From assembly GCF_013378445.1 (NCBI RefSeq), contig NZ_JABXYK010000008.1, positions 186,001 to 250,000 of the forward strand: DNA of 64,000 nucleotides. Reading direction: 5' to 3'. Origin of the DNA: Mycoplana rhizolycopersici (GTDB taxonomy: Bacteria; Pseudomonadota; Alphaproteobacteria; Rhizobiales; Rhizobiaceae). The translations under genes and the position numbers were made by a program. The number at the start of each line of letters is the position of its first letter. Positions within the stretch are counted from its first letter, which is position 1. Positions 18,172-27,483 of this stretch are shown here, in pieces. The notes beneath the pieces are model-generated. The model was not told the DNA's origin, ran no database searches, and worked only from the letters and a program-made list of their open reading frames with translations.

Positions 18172-18927
18172 TTGAGCGCTGTCCCTCCCAGGACTGACGA
18201 GACCGTCTTCGGGCCGCAAGGCCTGAGGGCGGTCTTTGCCGGTGAGCATGCCTGGTGCGGCGAGAAGATGATGCTGTCTTCCGAGCTGGCAGACGGCATC
18301 CCCGTCCGCCAGTTCTTCGAGGGCGGCGCGTTTGCGGACGGGCTCGAGACCTATTCGAAGGCGCACGGTGTGGACCGTCGAGCCGCCGCGTCGTTCTGGT
18401 CACTCTATTACTTTTCGGCGCTGTCGATCCCATACATCGTCGCCCGCCGCGCCGAACTCGCGCTTCCGATCGGCATCGACGAGATGACGATCGCGCTTGG
18501 GGACGACGGCCTGCCCAGGGCGTTTGGTCTGCCGCGTGTCGGCGACTGGTGCGAGAGCGGCGCGCCGACGGAGATCGCCATGCCTCTGGTGACCGGGCAT
18601 CTGGGCGAAGTCATCGCCCGTTTGAAGCAGCACGCCGGCATCGCGCCCAAGCTTGGCTGGAACAATGCGGCCGTCTACCTCGACTACGCACTGAACAGCA
18701 CCTCCACCGATCCCGCCGCCGGCCCGGATCCCTGGCCCGCTCGTGAATTGTTCGAAGAGGCCTGCCTGCCGGATGGCTCGCCCAACCCCTTCAAGGGTTG
18801 CCTGCGCCACGAGATGGACGGTGAGCAGATCCATTGCCGTCGCAAGGTATGCTGTCTGCGCTACATGCTGCCCGGTATTCCAAGCTGCGGCGAACTGTGT
18901 GCCCTGCCTGCCCAAAGGAAGCATTGA
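18172..18927 (+). CDS. FhuF-like siderophore-iron reductase
   Basis: 251 aa cytoplasmic protein of the FhuF family, which reduces ferric siderophores to release iron. The C-terminal [2Fe-2S] ligand region reads CCLRYMLPGIPSCGELC, that is CC-X10-C-X3-C. E. coli FhuF has CC-X10-C-X2-C, so the last spacing is one residue longer here. Translation probably begins at a TTG four bases after the receptor stop; the next ATG (18268) would remove 32 residues of apparent domain. It lies between the receptor and the binding protein, with a 1-base gap to the latter. Confidence 0.82.
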   Translation: MSAVPPRTDETVFGPQGLRAVFAGEHAWCGEKMMLSSELADGIPVRQFFEGGAFADGLETYSKAHGVDRRAAASFWSLYYFSALSIPYIVARRAELALPIGIDEMTIALGDDGLPRAFGLPRVGDWCESGAPTEIAMPLVTGHLGEVIARLKQHAGIAPKLGWNNAAVYLDYALNSTSTDPAAGPDPWPARELFEEACLPDGSPNPFKGCLRHEMDGEQIHCRRKVCCLRYMLPGIPSCGELCALPAQRKH

Positions 18928-18928
18928 C

Positions 18929-20032
18929 GTGCTGCGAACTGCCACCCTCTTCCTCTTCCTCGTGCTGCTGCCGTTGCATGCCTGCCTGGCGGACGAGCGC
19001 TGGCCGCTGACGGTGACCGACGCGCTGGGACGCGAGGTGACGATCCCCGAGAAGCCGAAGGCGGTTCTGCTCGGCAGCGGCTTCAACCTGATCGCGCTTT
19101 CCCTGATCCATCCCGATCCGGTCAGCCTGCTTGCCGGCTGGGCCGGCGACATGAAGGGCGACAATCCCGCCATCTACGAGAGCTTCCGCCGGAAGTTCCC
19201 TGAGATCGACGATGTGCCCCTGATCGGCGACGGCACCGGCAATTTTTCCTTCGAGGCCATACTGTCGCTGAACGCGGATCTGGCGATCCTCGCCAACTGG
19301 CAGGCCAATACCGAGCTGGGGAAGCAGGCGATCCAGTATCTCGAACAGATCGACGTCCCCGTCGTCGTCGTCGATTTCAACAGCGATGCCCTGAAGAACA
19401 CCCCCGACAACATGCGTCTCCTCGGGCGGATTTTGGAGCGCGACGAGCAGGCGGAAGCTTTTGCCCGCTTCTACGAGGACAGGGTGAAGCTGATCCGCGA
19501 CCGTGTCGCCGCCCATCCCGAACCCGGCCCGACCGTCTTGATGGATGCCTTCCCCAACGACCAGACCTGCTGCTATGCCTATGGTACCGGAGGCCTGGGG
19601 GAGTTCATCGGCATTACCGGCAGCAGGAACATCGCAGCCGACCTCCCCCGCCAGGGCGGCATGGTCAGCATCGAATACATCATCGCCGCCGATCCGCAGG
19701 CCTATATCGCCACCGCCTCGCCAGGCGGCACGTACAGCGCCTTCTCCGTCGGTCCGGGCGTTCCCGCAGACGAAGCGCGACAGACGCTGAAAAGGGCGAC
19801 CGAACGACCGGTGCTGGCCGACCTTTCGGCTATACGGAACGGCCGCGTCTACGGGCTCTGGAACTTCTTCAACGCCGTCCCCCTGAACATCCTCGCCGCC
19901 GAGGCCTTCGCCCACTGGCTGCGCCCCGATCTCTTTGCCGACATCGATCCGCAAAAGAGCCTCGAAGAGATCAACGCCCGCTTTGCCGCCGTGCCCTTTG
20001 AGGGCGCCTACTGGATCAGCCTGAAGGAGTGA
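18929..20032 (+). CDS. Iron-siderophore ABC transporter substrate-binding protein (FecB/BtuF fold)
   Basis: 367 aa periplasmic binding protein. It has a leader (FLFLVLLPLHACLAD) and the class III fold with the opening motif VTDALGREVTIPEKPKAVLLGSG typical of FepB/FecB/BtuF proteins, and a later long helix linking the two lobes. The GTG at 18929 is preceded by AAGGAAG about eight bases upstream and follows the fhuF stop by one base, so the genes are coupled. An LHAC site could make it a lipoprotein, but the His at -2 is atypical. No FecCD permease or ATPase is in the window; these must be elsewhere. Confidence 0.87.
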   Translation: MLRTATLFLFLVLLPLHACLADERWPLTVTDALGREVTIPEKPKAVLLGSGFNLIALSLIHPDPVSLLAGWAGDMKGDNPAIYESFRRKFPEIDDVPLIGDGTGNFSFEAILSLNADLAILANWQANTELGKQAIQYLEQIDVPVVVVDFNSDALKNTPDNMRLLGRILERDEQAEAFARFYEDRVKLIRDRVAAHPEPGPTVLMDAFPNDQTCCYAYGTGGLGEFIGITGSRNIAADLPRQGGMVSIEYIIAADPQAYIATASPGGTYSAFSVGPGVPADEARQTLKRATERPVLADLSAIRNGRVYGLWNFFNAVPLNILAAEAFAHWLRPDLFADIDPQKSLEEINARFAAVPFEGAYWISLKE

Positions 20033-20118
20033 GGGCGTGGGCGACGGGGTCGCCCGGGCACACGTGGCATCGTCACTGCACTCCGCGAGAGCGAAACCAT
20101 TGCCGCATCTGCGACCTC

Positions 20119-20162
20119 GTCCCCTCTCCCCGCCCGCGGGGAGAGCTAGGGTGAGGGGCAAC
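20119..20162. repeat. Half-size RIME-like palindromic repeat
   Basis: It contains a perfect 10-bp stem CTCTCCCCGC/GCGGGGAGAG with a 2-base loop at 20124-20145, followed by GGGTGAGGGGCAAC. It resembles the right end of the repeats at 30058-30218 and 56719-56922. It lies in the 385-base gap between the iron operon and the next gene, in which I see nothing else. Confidence 0.65.
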
Positions 20163-20417
20163 CGCCCTGCCTGGCAGCACATCCTTCCGAGAGCCGACGG
20201 TCTCCTCAACCCCCGCCGTCTGCCTCCGCGAAGCAATCTCGTCGGAATGCATCGAAACCCGAACACAGCCCCATCACGAATGCGAGAGCCCATCCCCGAA
20301 AGCCCCGCTTCGCCTGCGATTTCCGTTCCGCCGACCCTTGCCATCCCCAATTGCGTGGTTGCAACGGTCTTTTGGCTTTGGTCGCAGCAGGCTATATGAA
20401 GGGTCGGGAGGATCTTG

Positions 20418-20939
20418 ATGATCTGGGCATTCGCAGTCGTCGCCGTCGCCGTTCTCTATCTTGCCTTGCGCTTCAAGCGTTTCCAGAGCTGGGTCGAGCC
20501 TGTCCTCACCATCACGGTCGCGATCGGGCTGGCGAGTGCAGCGCTTATATGGCTGACGGACAGCCGCAGCGTTACGCCCGAACCGGTCGTCCCGCGCAAT
20601 GCGGTCGCGCCTGAGGATATCATGCTCTCCGATATGAAATTCGCCGTCGGCCAGCCGGTCACGAGCTATCGTGTCACCGGCGTGATCACCAACAACAGCA
20701 CCGCCACGCTGCAGTCGCTGCGCCTGAGCATTACGCTTGAGAATTGCCCCGGTGGCGCCTGCACGCCGGTCGGGACGGACGCCGGCCTCGTCGTGGCACG
20801 CGTGCTCCCGGGTGAGAGCCAGCCCTTCACCACCTTCGCCGTCTTCACCGGCAGCGACCTGCTGCAGATCACCGAGCCAAAGTGGACATGGGCCGTCAGC
20901 GACGTGCGCGCGCTGCCGCGTTCGATCCCGGCCCAATAA
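20418..20939 (+). CDS. Hypothetical membrane-anchored protein
   Basis: 173 aa. Two N-terminal membrane helices (about residues 2-17 and 28-44, the second being VLTITVAIGLASAALIWL) are followed by a soluble domain of about 120 residues. This domain has a pattern seen in extracytoplasmic beta-sandwich domains (YRVTGVITNNSTATLQSLRLSITLE) and one Cys pair in NCPGGACTP. GGGAGGA at 20406-20412 is five bases before the ATG. It is monocistronic, convergent with the MttB-family gene. I do not recognise the family; the layout suggests an anchored periplasmic protein. Confidence 0.72.
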   Translation: MIWAFAVVAVAVLYLALRFKRFQSWVEPVLTITVAIGLASAALIWLTDSRSVTPEPVVPRNAVAPEDIMLSDMKFAVGQPVTSYRVTGVITNNSTATLQSLRLSITLENCPGGACTPVGTDAGLVVARVLPGESQPFTTFAVFTGSDLLQITEPKWTWAVSDVRALPRSIPAQ

Positions 20940-20982
20940 GGCGCCGCGACCGGGCTCCAACGTCCCGGCCCACCTGCCCTGC

Positions 20983-22527
20983 TCAGAAGTAGATGCGAAA
21001 CTTCTCCCGTATCGCCCGGTCGATCTCGCGGTCGAACAGCGGCCCTCCCGCTTCGGCAAGGATCCGGTTCTTCCGCTCGATCGCCTTGGCCACGAGGTCA
21101 GGCCTGCCGATTTCCGCCCACTCCTTGGGGCTTGTCCGGTCCGCGACGGCCGGGTAGATGTATTCGGTCTGCATCAAGGAAAGCGTCTGCGGATCGCCCA
21201 GATAGTGCCCCGGTCCGCCGAGGCAGACGGAGCGCATCGTCTCCAGCGACACGGTGTCCTCGGTAACGTCGATGCCGCGGATGCAGCGCTGCACCTGGCC
21301 GAGCAGGTCGTCGCCGAGCACCAGGCTTTCCAGGCAGAAACCCAGCAGCGAGGCATGCATGCCGACCGCCTCGTAGACCATGTTGAGCCCGGAAAGCCCC
21401 GCCATGACGTTCGAGATCGCCTGTTCCCAGCCGGCCTGCATGTCCGGCAGCTTGGAATCGGCAATGCCGGCGGCGGCCCCGCCGGGCAGGCCATAGAACT
21501 GGTGCATCTGCGCGCAGCCGGCCGTGAGCAACGCCTGCTCGCCGGAGCCGCCCGACATCGCCCCGGTGCGAAGGTCGGAGACGAACGGCCAGGTGCCGAA
21601 GATCGCGGGATGGCCGGGCGCCATGGCGTTGACATAGACCACTCCCGCCAGGCATTCGGCCATCGCCTGCACGATCGCGGTCGCCAGCGGCGCCGGCGCC
21701 GTCGCGCCCGCCTGCCCCGCCGAGAGCAGCAGGATCGGCATGCCCGCGCGGATGCAGGCTTCCATGGTGATGCAGCTCTCCTCGGCGAACTTCATCGGCG
21801 GTACGACGAAGCAGTTGGAGTTCGACACGAACGGCCGCGCCCGCCACTTTTCCTCGCCGCCGGCCATCATGTGGATCAGGTCGAAGCAGCCGGCGACATG
21901 CGACGGATCCGAGAAGCTCGTGCCGACATGTTTGGAGGTACCCGCGCAGCATCCGTAGAGCGTGTTGATGTCCATCAGGAAATTGTCGGCCACGTCGCGG
22001 CAAACCATCGCCCGCTGGAAGAAGTGGACGTTGTCGAGATGATGAACGAGCTGGGCCGCGTTGTAGAGATCCTTCGCAGTCGATTCGCGATATTCCCGCT
22101 TCTCGACGTCGACGATGTGCACCGCCGCCCCCGCCGTGCCGTAATAGACGCGCGTGCCGGTCAGTTCGAGGTCGTATTTCGGGTCCCGGCCGTAGAGCGT
22201 GATGTCACGGGCGGCGAGCGCCAGCATGTCCTCAACCAGCGCGCGGGGAAAGCGGATGCGACCGTCTTCGCCGAGGATCGCGCCGGCGCCGGTCATGATC
22301 TCGATGCCGGACTTCGGCGCATTGGCAAGGCCGATGTTCTCCAGCGCGTCGAGTGCCGCTTCGTGGATGCGGCGCACAGCCGCCTCCGTCAACGGCTTGT
22401 ATTGTCCGCCCGGCAGGCCCGGGCGAACGGGGCGGACGTTCTCCGCCAGCGGTGCCGCCCGCATGGCGACGCGCGCGGCGCGGCCGCCGGCGCGTCGGGA
22501 CGTCTGGGTTGCGTCAGCTATGCTCAT
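20983..22527 (-). CDS. Trimethylamine methyltransferase (MttB) family protein
   Basis: 514 aa member of the MttB superfamily (COG5598). These enzymes transfer a methyl group from quaternary or tertiary amines to a corrinoid protein. The frame is continuous with no internal amber codon, so it is a non-pyrrolysine member, the group that includes glycine-betaine methyltransferase MtgB. It opens with RRIHEAALDALENIGLANAPKSG. The ATG at 22527 is preceded by GGAGGG. It is the last minus-strand gene of the demethylation block, 613 bases after the Rieske gene. No corrinoid protein or its reductive activator is visible nearby, so the methyl acceptor is unknown. Confidence 0.85.
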   Translation of the reverse strand: MSIADATQTSRRAGGRAARVAMRAAPLAENVRPVRPGLPGGQYKPLTEAAVRRIHEAALDALENIGLANAPKSGIEIMTGAGAILGEDGRIRFPRALVEDMLALAARDITLYGRDPKYDLELTGTRVYYGTAGAAVHIVDVEKREYRESTAKDLYNAAQLVHHLDNVHFFQRAMVCRDVADNFLMDINTLYGCCAGTSKHVGTSFSDPSHVAGCFDLIHMMAGGEEKWRARPFVSNSNCFVVPPMKFAEESCITMEACIRAGMPILLLSAGQAGATAPAPLATAIVQAMAECLAGVVYVNAMAPGHPAIFGTWPFVSDLRTGAMSGGSGEQALLTAGCAQMHQFYGLPGGAAAGIADSKLPDMQAGWEQAISNVMAGLSGLNMVYEAVGMHASLLGFCLESLVLGDDLLGQVQRCIRGIDVTEDTVSLETMRSVCLGGPGHYLGDPQTLSLMQTEYIYPAVADRTSPKEWAEIGRPDLVAKAIERKNRILAEAGGPLFDREIDRAIREKFRIYF

Positions 22528-22720
22528 TGCGCCCTCCACCTGCTGCAGCTTTGCGCGGGCATTGCACGCGAAAGCAGATCCAGAACTTCAACTCGGCTGC
22601 CTAGTCCCTTGAATCGACTCCATTCCCATCAATCCGACGTCCTCCAGAAACGCCGGCAAGGCGGCATGTTCTCGCTCGCACCTGCAGCGCTGCTTGCCGC
22701 GACCGAGCCCACAAGCACCG

Positions 22721-22841
22721 TCATGCCGAACCCGATCCGGCATCCAGCGCGCGCAAGTCCTTGCGCGCGGGAAGTGCACTCTCTCACGCCGCCGACGCGG
22801 CGTGGCTGGACCCCGGATCTCGTCCGGGGTGACGGAGATGG
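22721..22841. repeat. Intergenic hairpin repeat, copy 1
   Basis: About 121 bases with three hairpins: a degenerate ATGCCG..CGGCAT, a GCGCGCAAG-TCC-TTGCGCGC stem, and CCCCGGAT-CTCG-TCCGGGG. It is nearly the same as copy 2 at 22922-23040 in the same orientation. This type (TCATGCCGGG...CCGGGGTGACGG) is dispersed widely in alphaproteobacterial genomes. Confidence 0.75.
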
Positions 22842-22921
22842 ACGGATGCCGGCACGACCGACACGGCCCGCATCCCCATGTCCCATCGCCCAGCACCTTG
22901 GCGCCACACCTCTCCACCCCG

Positions 22922-23040
22922 TCATGCCGGGCTCGACCCGGCATCCAGCGCGCAAGTCCTTGCGCGCGGGAAGTGCACCTTCTCACGCCGTCGACGCAGC
23001 GTGGCTGGCCCTCGGATCTAGTCCGGGGTGACGGAGGTGG
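22922..23040. repeat. Intergenic hairpin repeat, copy 2
   Basis: About 119 bases. Here the first hairpin is perfect: ATGCCGGG-CTCGA-CCCGGCAT. The middle GCGCGCAAG..TTGCGCGC stem is kept, and the last stem is weakened by changes in CTCGGATCTAGTCCGGGG. It is a direct repeat of copy 1 with an 80-base spacer. Both lie in the 613-base gap between the MttB-family and Rieske genes, where I see no gene. Confidence 0.75.
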
Positions 23041-23140
23041 GGCAGCGGCCCCGTATTCATCGCAACCTACCGCTGCGCCCGCGACGAACGCCCTCGCGGA
23101 ATCCGCATCTGCAATGGGAACGGCCACTCGGACCGCCCCC

Positions 23141-24373
23141 TCACGCCCGGCTGATCTCGTCCAGGTACCAGTCGATATAGCGAAGCTCGTTGTGTTCCAT
23201 CGGCGCGATCGGTCCGGACTCGAAGTAGTGCGAGCGAACGCCGCGTGCGGTGTGCTCGATGATCGCCTTGTCTTCGTCGGTGGTGACCTTCCACAGCCAG
23301 GTGAGACGATCGAGATTGTAGTCTGTCCCCTCCTCGGCCTTGCCGTCGACGAGCCAGATCAGTTCCATCTCGCAGGACTCGGCCGTCTTCGGGATGAAGC
23401 GGTAGATCATGCCGTGATCAGGGTAGCAGACGAGGAAGGTCGTGCCGCCGAGATGGATCGAGGTGACCCCGCCGTCGAAATCGGTGAAGCGGCCCATCAG
23501 TGGCGCCACCGCCGCGCCGTCCTCGCTGCCGCTCTTGACGCCTTCATAGAGCGCATAGCGGAAGGCGTGGATCGCCTCCTTGCCGTCCCCGGACGTCTGC
23601 CAGTGGTTGCCCGAACCCACCTCGATACCGAGCGCACAGGTGCGCTGCTCCATCGCCTGGTTCATCGCCTCGATCATGTGCAGCGGCTGCTCCAGAGCAT
23701 GCGTCTGCGAATATTCGGGATGCGCCGGGCCGCAGTGGTAGCATTCGACGTAGTTCTCGACCGCGAGTTTCCAGTTGGCGTTGATCGCATAACTCTCCCG
23801 GTGGGCGATCTTGGCGCTCGCCCAGCCGTACTGGCCGCAGGTTGCATGCAGCAGGTGCTCGACCTCGGTGAAGTCGAGAGGTACCGGTGCAAACGAGATG
23901 AAGACGAGCCCCTCGACCACACGGACATGGAGCTTCCTCAAGCCATGATCTTCGCGTTTGAACTCCTTCGGCATCAGCCGCGCAGCGCGCAACGACCCGT
24001 CATTGGCATAAGTCCAGGCATGATAGGGACAGACGAACACACGGGCATTGCCCTTGTCTTTGGAACAGACCTCGGCGCCGCGATGGCGGCAGACGTTGAG
24101 CAGGGCATGGATCGAGCCATCGGCGTGCCGCGTCAGGATCACCTGCTCGTTGGCCATGCGGAACACCTCGAAGTCGTTGGCGTTCGCAATCACGCTCTCA
24201 TGGGCGACACAGTGCCAGTGCCGACGAAACACCCGCTCGAGATCGCGCTCGTAGATGTCCTGGTCATGGTAGAAGGCGCGCGCCAGGCCATGGCCCGGCC
24301 GGTGCTCCGCCACAAGGCGGTCGATCCGGTCGCCGGAGGGCGTATTGAGGTCCTTGAGATCGGAAACGATCAC
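23141..24373 (-). CDS. Rieske non-heme iron oxygenase alpha subunit (GbcA-like)
   Basis: 410 aa. The Rieske [2Fe-2S] ligands are Cys95-X-His97 and Cys115-X2-His118 (CRHRGAE... and CPYHAW). The mononuclear iron site is in ENYVECYHCGPAHPEY, with the two His four residues apart. The pattern resembles GbcA, the oxygenase that demethylates glycine betaine to dimethylglycine. The start is a GTG at 24373 with GGAG seven bases upstream. No ferredoxin reductase (GbcB-like) gene is in the window. Neighbouring DMGDH/SarDH-like genes fit a sequential demethylation pathway. Stachydrine- or carnitine-type substrates remain possible. Confidence 0.88.
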   Translation of the reverse strand: MIVSDLKDLNTPSGDRIDRLVAEHRPGHGLARAFYHDQDIYERDLERVFRRHWHCVAHESVIANANDFEVFRMANEQVILTRHADGSIHALLNVCRHRGAEVCSKDKGNARVFVCPYHAWTYANDGSLRAARLMPKEFKREDHGLRKLHVRVVEGLVFISFAPVPLDFTEVEHLLHATCGQYGWASAKIAHRESYAINANWKLAVENYVECYHCGPAHPEYSQTHALEQPLHMIEAMNQAMEQRTCALGIEVGSGNHWQTSGDGKEAIHAFRYALYEGVKSGSEDGAAVAPLMGRFTDFDGGVTSIHLGGTTFLVCYPDHGMIYRFIPKTAESCEMELIWLVDGKAEEGTDYNLDRLTWLWKVTTDEDKAIIEHTARGVRSHYFESGPIAPMEHNELRYIDWYLDEISRA

Positions 24374-24422
24374 CTGAAAGCTCCATGGAAAGAGAGATGA
24401 AACGGAGGAAGAAAAGGCACAG

Positions 24423-24899
24423 TCATTTTTCGGCCTGCTGGAAATAGGGTTTTGCCTTCAGGTGCAGCATCACCACCGGATAGGCCATCAGCAGCGCCCC
24501 GCCGATGAACGCGCAGAGGCCCGTTGCAAAATCGAGGTGTCCCTCTTCCGCCGCCTTCATGAAGATCGCCGTCCCGAGCGGCAGGAACAGCACCACCGCG
24601 GTGACAAGTCCGGGCGAGAAACGCCCTTTCGTGCGGATCACCGGCAGGATGTGGAAGAACACCGCATTGATCAGCATCAGTGCTGCGAAGGTCAGTGGGA
24701 TCAGCGGCACGGTCGGCGCCAGTTGCGCCTGCGCGATGCCGATCGCGATCACTACCGCGTTCGTGACGTAGAAGTCGGCCCATTCGACCGGTAGCCCGAT
24801 GACGCCCCGCGCCCAGTTCCGCCAGTCGAACGTATGTTCCTCCATGATGTGGACGGCATAGGCCGCCATCGCCAGCCAGGCGAGATCCTGCAAGCTCAT
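24423..24899 (-). CDS. HXXEE domain-containing membrane protein
   Basis: 158 aa integral membrane protein with about five helices. The family motif is HIMEEH near residue 17, followed by TFDWRNW. The start at 24899 is set by GGAGGG five bases upstream. It lies 49 bases before the Rieske gene on the same strand, so the two are probably co-transcribed. The family has no assigned function; the HxxEE residues suggest a metal site in the membrane. Confidence 0.82.
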   Translation of the reverse strand: MSLQDLAWLAMAAYAVHIMEEHTFDWRNWARGVIGLPVEWADFYVTNAVVIAIGIAQAQLAPTVPLIPLTFAALMLINAVFFHILPVIRTKGRFSPGLVTAVVLFLPLGTAIFMKAAEEGHLDFATGLCAFIGGALLMAYPVVMLHLKAKPYFQQAEK

Positions 24900-25035
24900 C
24901 TGAACCCTCCAGCCAGGCCGCGTGCGGGCGGCAACCACAATCCGAAACTTCCGTCTGCCGTCTTGAATGCCAGTCTACTGTCGTGAACGCCTGTATGCTG
25001 CTGCCGTCTGCGTCTGCCTGTGTGCTTCTGGCCGC

Positions 25036-27483
25036 CTACATGCGCACCCGCGACGCCTTCGGGTCATACATCGGCGCGAGCGAGGCCTCCGCCTTTACGC
25101 GGACCCCGGCAACCTCGATCTCGTAGCGCGACGCCAGCACCTGCTCTTCGCTCTCGCCCTCACAGGGCACGTACCCCATGCCGATCGCGCCGCCGAGGAA
25201 GTGGCCGTAGTTGCCCGAGGTGATCGTCGAGACGATCTTTCCGTCGCGCACCAGCGCCTCGTTGTGGAACAGGAGCGGCTCGGGATCGGCGAGCTTGAAC
25301 TGCACCATCCGCCGCCCCAGCCCTTTGTCCTGCCGGCGCAGCACCGCCTCGCGGCCGATGAAGTCGCCCTTGTTGACCCTGACCGCAAAGCCGAGTCCGG
25401 CCTCCAGCACGTGGTCCTCGTCGGTGATGTCGTGGCCGAAATGGCGGAACGCCTTCTCTATGCGGCAGCTGTCGAGCGTATGCAGGCCGCAAAGCTTCAG
25501 CCCGACATCCGCACCTGCCTCTTCCAGCGCCTCGAACACATGCGCCGTTTGGTCGGTCGAGACGTAGAGCTCCCAGCCGAGCTCGCCGACATAGGTGACG
25601 CGGTGGGCGCGGGCGATGCCCATGCCGATCTCGATCTCGCGCGCGGTGGCAAACGGATGGGCGCTGTTGGAGAAGTCGTTCGGGCTGACCTTGACCATCA
25701 ACTCGCGCGCCTTCGGCCCCATCACGCAGAGCACGCTTTCCGATGCCGTCACGTCGGTGACGACGACGAACTCGTCCTGCAGATGCTTGCGCAGCCAGGC
25801 GAGGTCGCGCTGCAGCGTCGCGCCGGGCACGACCAGCAGGAACGCCGTTTCCGAAAGCCGCGTCACCGTCAGGTCGCTCTCGATGCCGCCGCGCGCGTTC
25901 AGCATCTGGGTATAGACGATCTTGCCGGGAGCCACGTCCATCTGGTTGGCGCAGAGCTTTTGCAGGAAGGCGAGTGCATCGCGCCCCTCCACGCGGATCT
26001 TGCCGAACGAGGTCATGTCGAACAGGCCGACGCCCTCGCGCACGGCCATGTGCTCTTCCTTCTGGTTCTCAAACCAGTTCTGCCGCTTCCAGCTATATTT
26101 GTATTCCCGCTCCTGGCCTTCCTTGGCGAACCAGTTGGCACGCTCCCAGCCTGCGACCTCGCCGAACACGGCGCCACGGGCCTTCAGGTGTTCGTGGATC
26201 GGCGAGCGGCGCACGCCGCGCGCGGTCGCCATCTGGCGATAGGGGAAGTGATCGGCATAAAGGAGGCCGAGGGTCTCCGAAACGCGATCCTTCAGGTAGG
26301 CGCGGTTCTTCTGGAACGGCTGCGCCCGGCGAATATCGACTTCCCAGAGATCGAACGGCGGCTCGCCGTCGTTCATCCACTGCGCCAGCGCCATGCCGGC
26401 GCCGCCTGAGGAGACGATGCCGATCGAATTGTAGCCGGCCGCGACCCAGTAGCCCTTCAGTTGCGGCGCCTCGCCGAGATAGTAGCGGTCGTCTGGCGTA
26501 AAGCTCTCCGGGCCGTTGAAGAAGGTGTGGATGCCGGCGGTTTCCAGCATCGGCATGCGGTTGATCGCGTTTTCGAGGATAGGCTGGAAGTGGTCGAAAT
26601 CTTCCGGCAGCTGGTCGAAGCAGAAATCTTCCGAGATGCCGTCCATGCCCCAGGGCTTGGCCTTCAGCTCGAAGGCGCCGATCAGCATCTTGCCGGCATC
26701 CTCCTTGTAGTAGGTGCATTCGTCCGGCACGCGCAGCACCGGAAGCCGCTCAAGGTTCGGGATCGGCTCGGTGACGATGTAGAAGTGCTCGCAGGCGTGC
26801 AGCGGCAGCGTCACGCCTGACATGTCGGCGAGCGTCCGCCCCCACATGCCGGCGGCGTTGACGACGTTGTCTGTCTCGATCGTGAAGCTCTCGCCGTTCT
26901 GCTCGCAGGTGACGCCCGTCACCCGGCCATCCTTGGTGAGCACGGAGGTGACCTTCACGCCCTCGATGACCGTGGCACCGTTCTGCCGCGCGCCCTTGGC
27001 GAGCGCCATCGCGATGTTGGCCGGGTCGCACTGGCCGTCGAGCGGCAGGTGTACTGCGGCTTTCACATCCGCCGTATTGAGGTGCGGGTACAGCGCCTTG
27101 ACCTCGTCGACCGAGATCTCGCGCACGTCGATATCGAAGGCGCGGGCGAGCGACGCCTGGCGGTAGATCTCCTCCTTGCGCTCCTCCGTCAGCGCCACGG
27201 TCATCGAGCCGCACTGGCGCATGCCGGTGCCGATACCGGTTTCAGCTTCCAACTTTACGTAGAGGTCGGCGGAATATTTCGCCAGCCGCGTCATGTTCTG
27301 CGAGGCGCGCAACTGGCCGATCAGGCCCGCCGCATGCCAAGTCGTGCCGCAGGTGAGCTGCTTGCGCTCCAAAAGCACCACATCGGTCCAGCCGAGCTTT
27401 GCCAGGTGATAGGCGACCGAGCAGCCGGAGACGCCGCCGCCGATGATGACCGCGCGGGCTTTGTTGGGAATGGGCTTGCTCAT
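25036..27483 (-). CDS. FAD-dependent oxidoreductase/GcvT fusion, DMGDH/SarDH family (second copy)
   Basis: 815 aa. The N-terminal DAO fold has the GGGVSG dinucleotide motif (residues 15-20) and TTWHAAG with His50 in the position that carries covalent FAD in dimethylglycine and sarcosine dehydrogenases. The C-terminal half (from about 430) is a GcvT-like tetrahydrofolate domain with its C-terminal barrel. Such enzymes oxidise an N-methyl group and pass formaldehyde to folate as methylene-THF. The ATG overlaps the stop of the upstream paralogue (ATGA), so translation is coupled. The two copies probably act on successive intermediates, for example dimethylglycine and sarcosine; which does which cannot be told from the sequence. 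Confidence 0.88.
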   Translation of the reverse strand: MSKPIPNKARAVIIGGGVSGCSVAYHLAKLGWTDVVLLERKQLTCGTTWHAAGLIGQLRASQNMTRLAKYSADLYVKLEAETGIGTGMRQCGSMTVALTEERKEEIYRQASLARAFDIDVREISVDEVKALYPHLNTADVKAAVHLPLDGQCDPANIAMALAKGARQNGATVIEGVKVTSVLTKDGRVTGVTCEQNGESFTIETDNVVNAAGMWGRTLADMSGVTLPLHACEHFYIVTEPIPNLERLPVLRVPDECTYYKEDAGKMLIGAFELKAKPWGMDGISEDFCFDQLPEDFDHFQPILENAINRMPMLETAGIHTFFNGPESFTPDDRYYLGEAPQLKGYWVAAGYNSIGIVSSGGAGMALAQWMNDGEPPFDLWEVDIRRAQPFQKNRAYLKDRVSETLGLLYADHFPYRQMATARGVRRSPIHEHLKARGAVFGEVAGWERANWFAKEGQEREYKYSWKRQNWFENQKEEHMAVREGVGLFDMTSFGKIRVEGRDALAFLQKLCANQMDVAPGKIVYTQMLNARGGIESDLTVTRLSETAFLLVVPGATLQRDLAWLRKHLQDEFVVVTDVTASESVLCVMGPKARELMVKVSPNDFSNSAHPFATAREIEIGMGIARAHRVTYVGELGWELYVSTDQTAHVFEALEEAGADVGLKLCGLHTLDSCRIEKAFRHFGHDITDEDHVLEAGLGFAVRVNKGDFIGREAVLRRQDKGLGRRMVQFKLADPEPLLFHNEALVRDGKIVSTITSGNYGHFLGGAIGMGYVPCEGESEEQVLASRYEIEVAGVRVKAEASLAPMYDPKASRVRM

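Noticed and set aside
20737-23031. 764-codon plus-strand frame opposite the MttB-family gene
   Set aside because: It is antisense to a recognisable enzyme and runs on into the intergenic hairpin repeats.
11107-23040. Short repeated hairpins considered as a CRISPR array
   Set aside because: Units are long, few, irregularly spaced and palindromic along their length, with no constant repeat/spacer rhythm and no cas genes.
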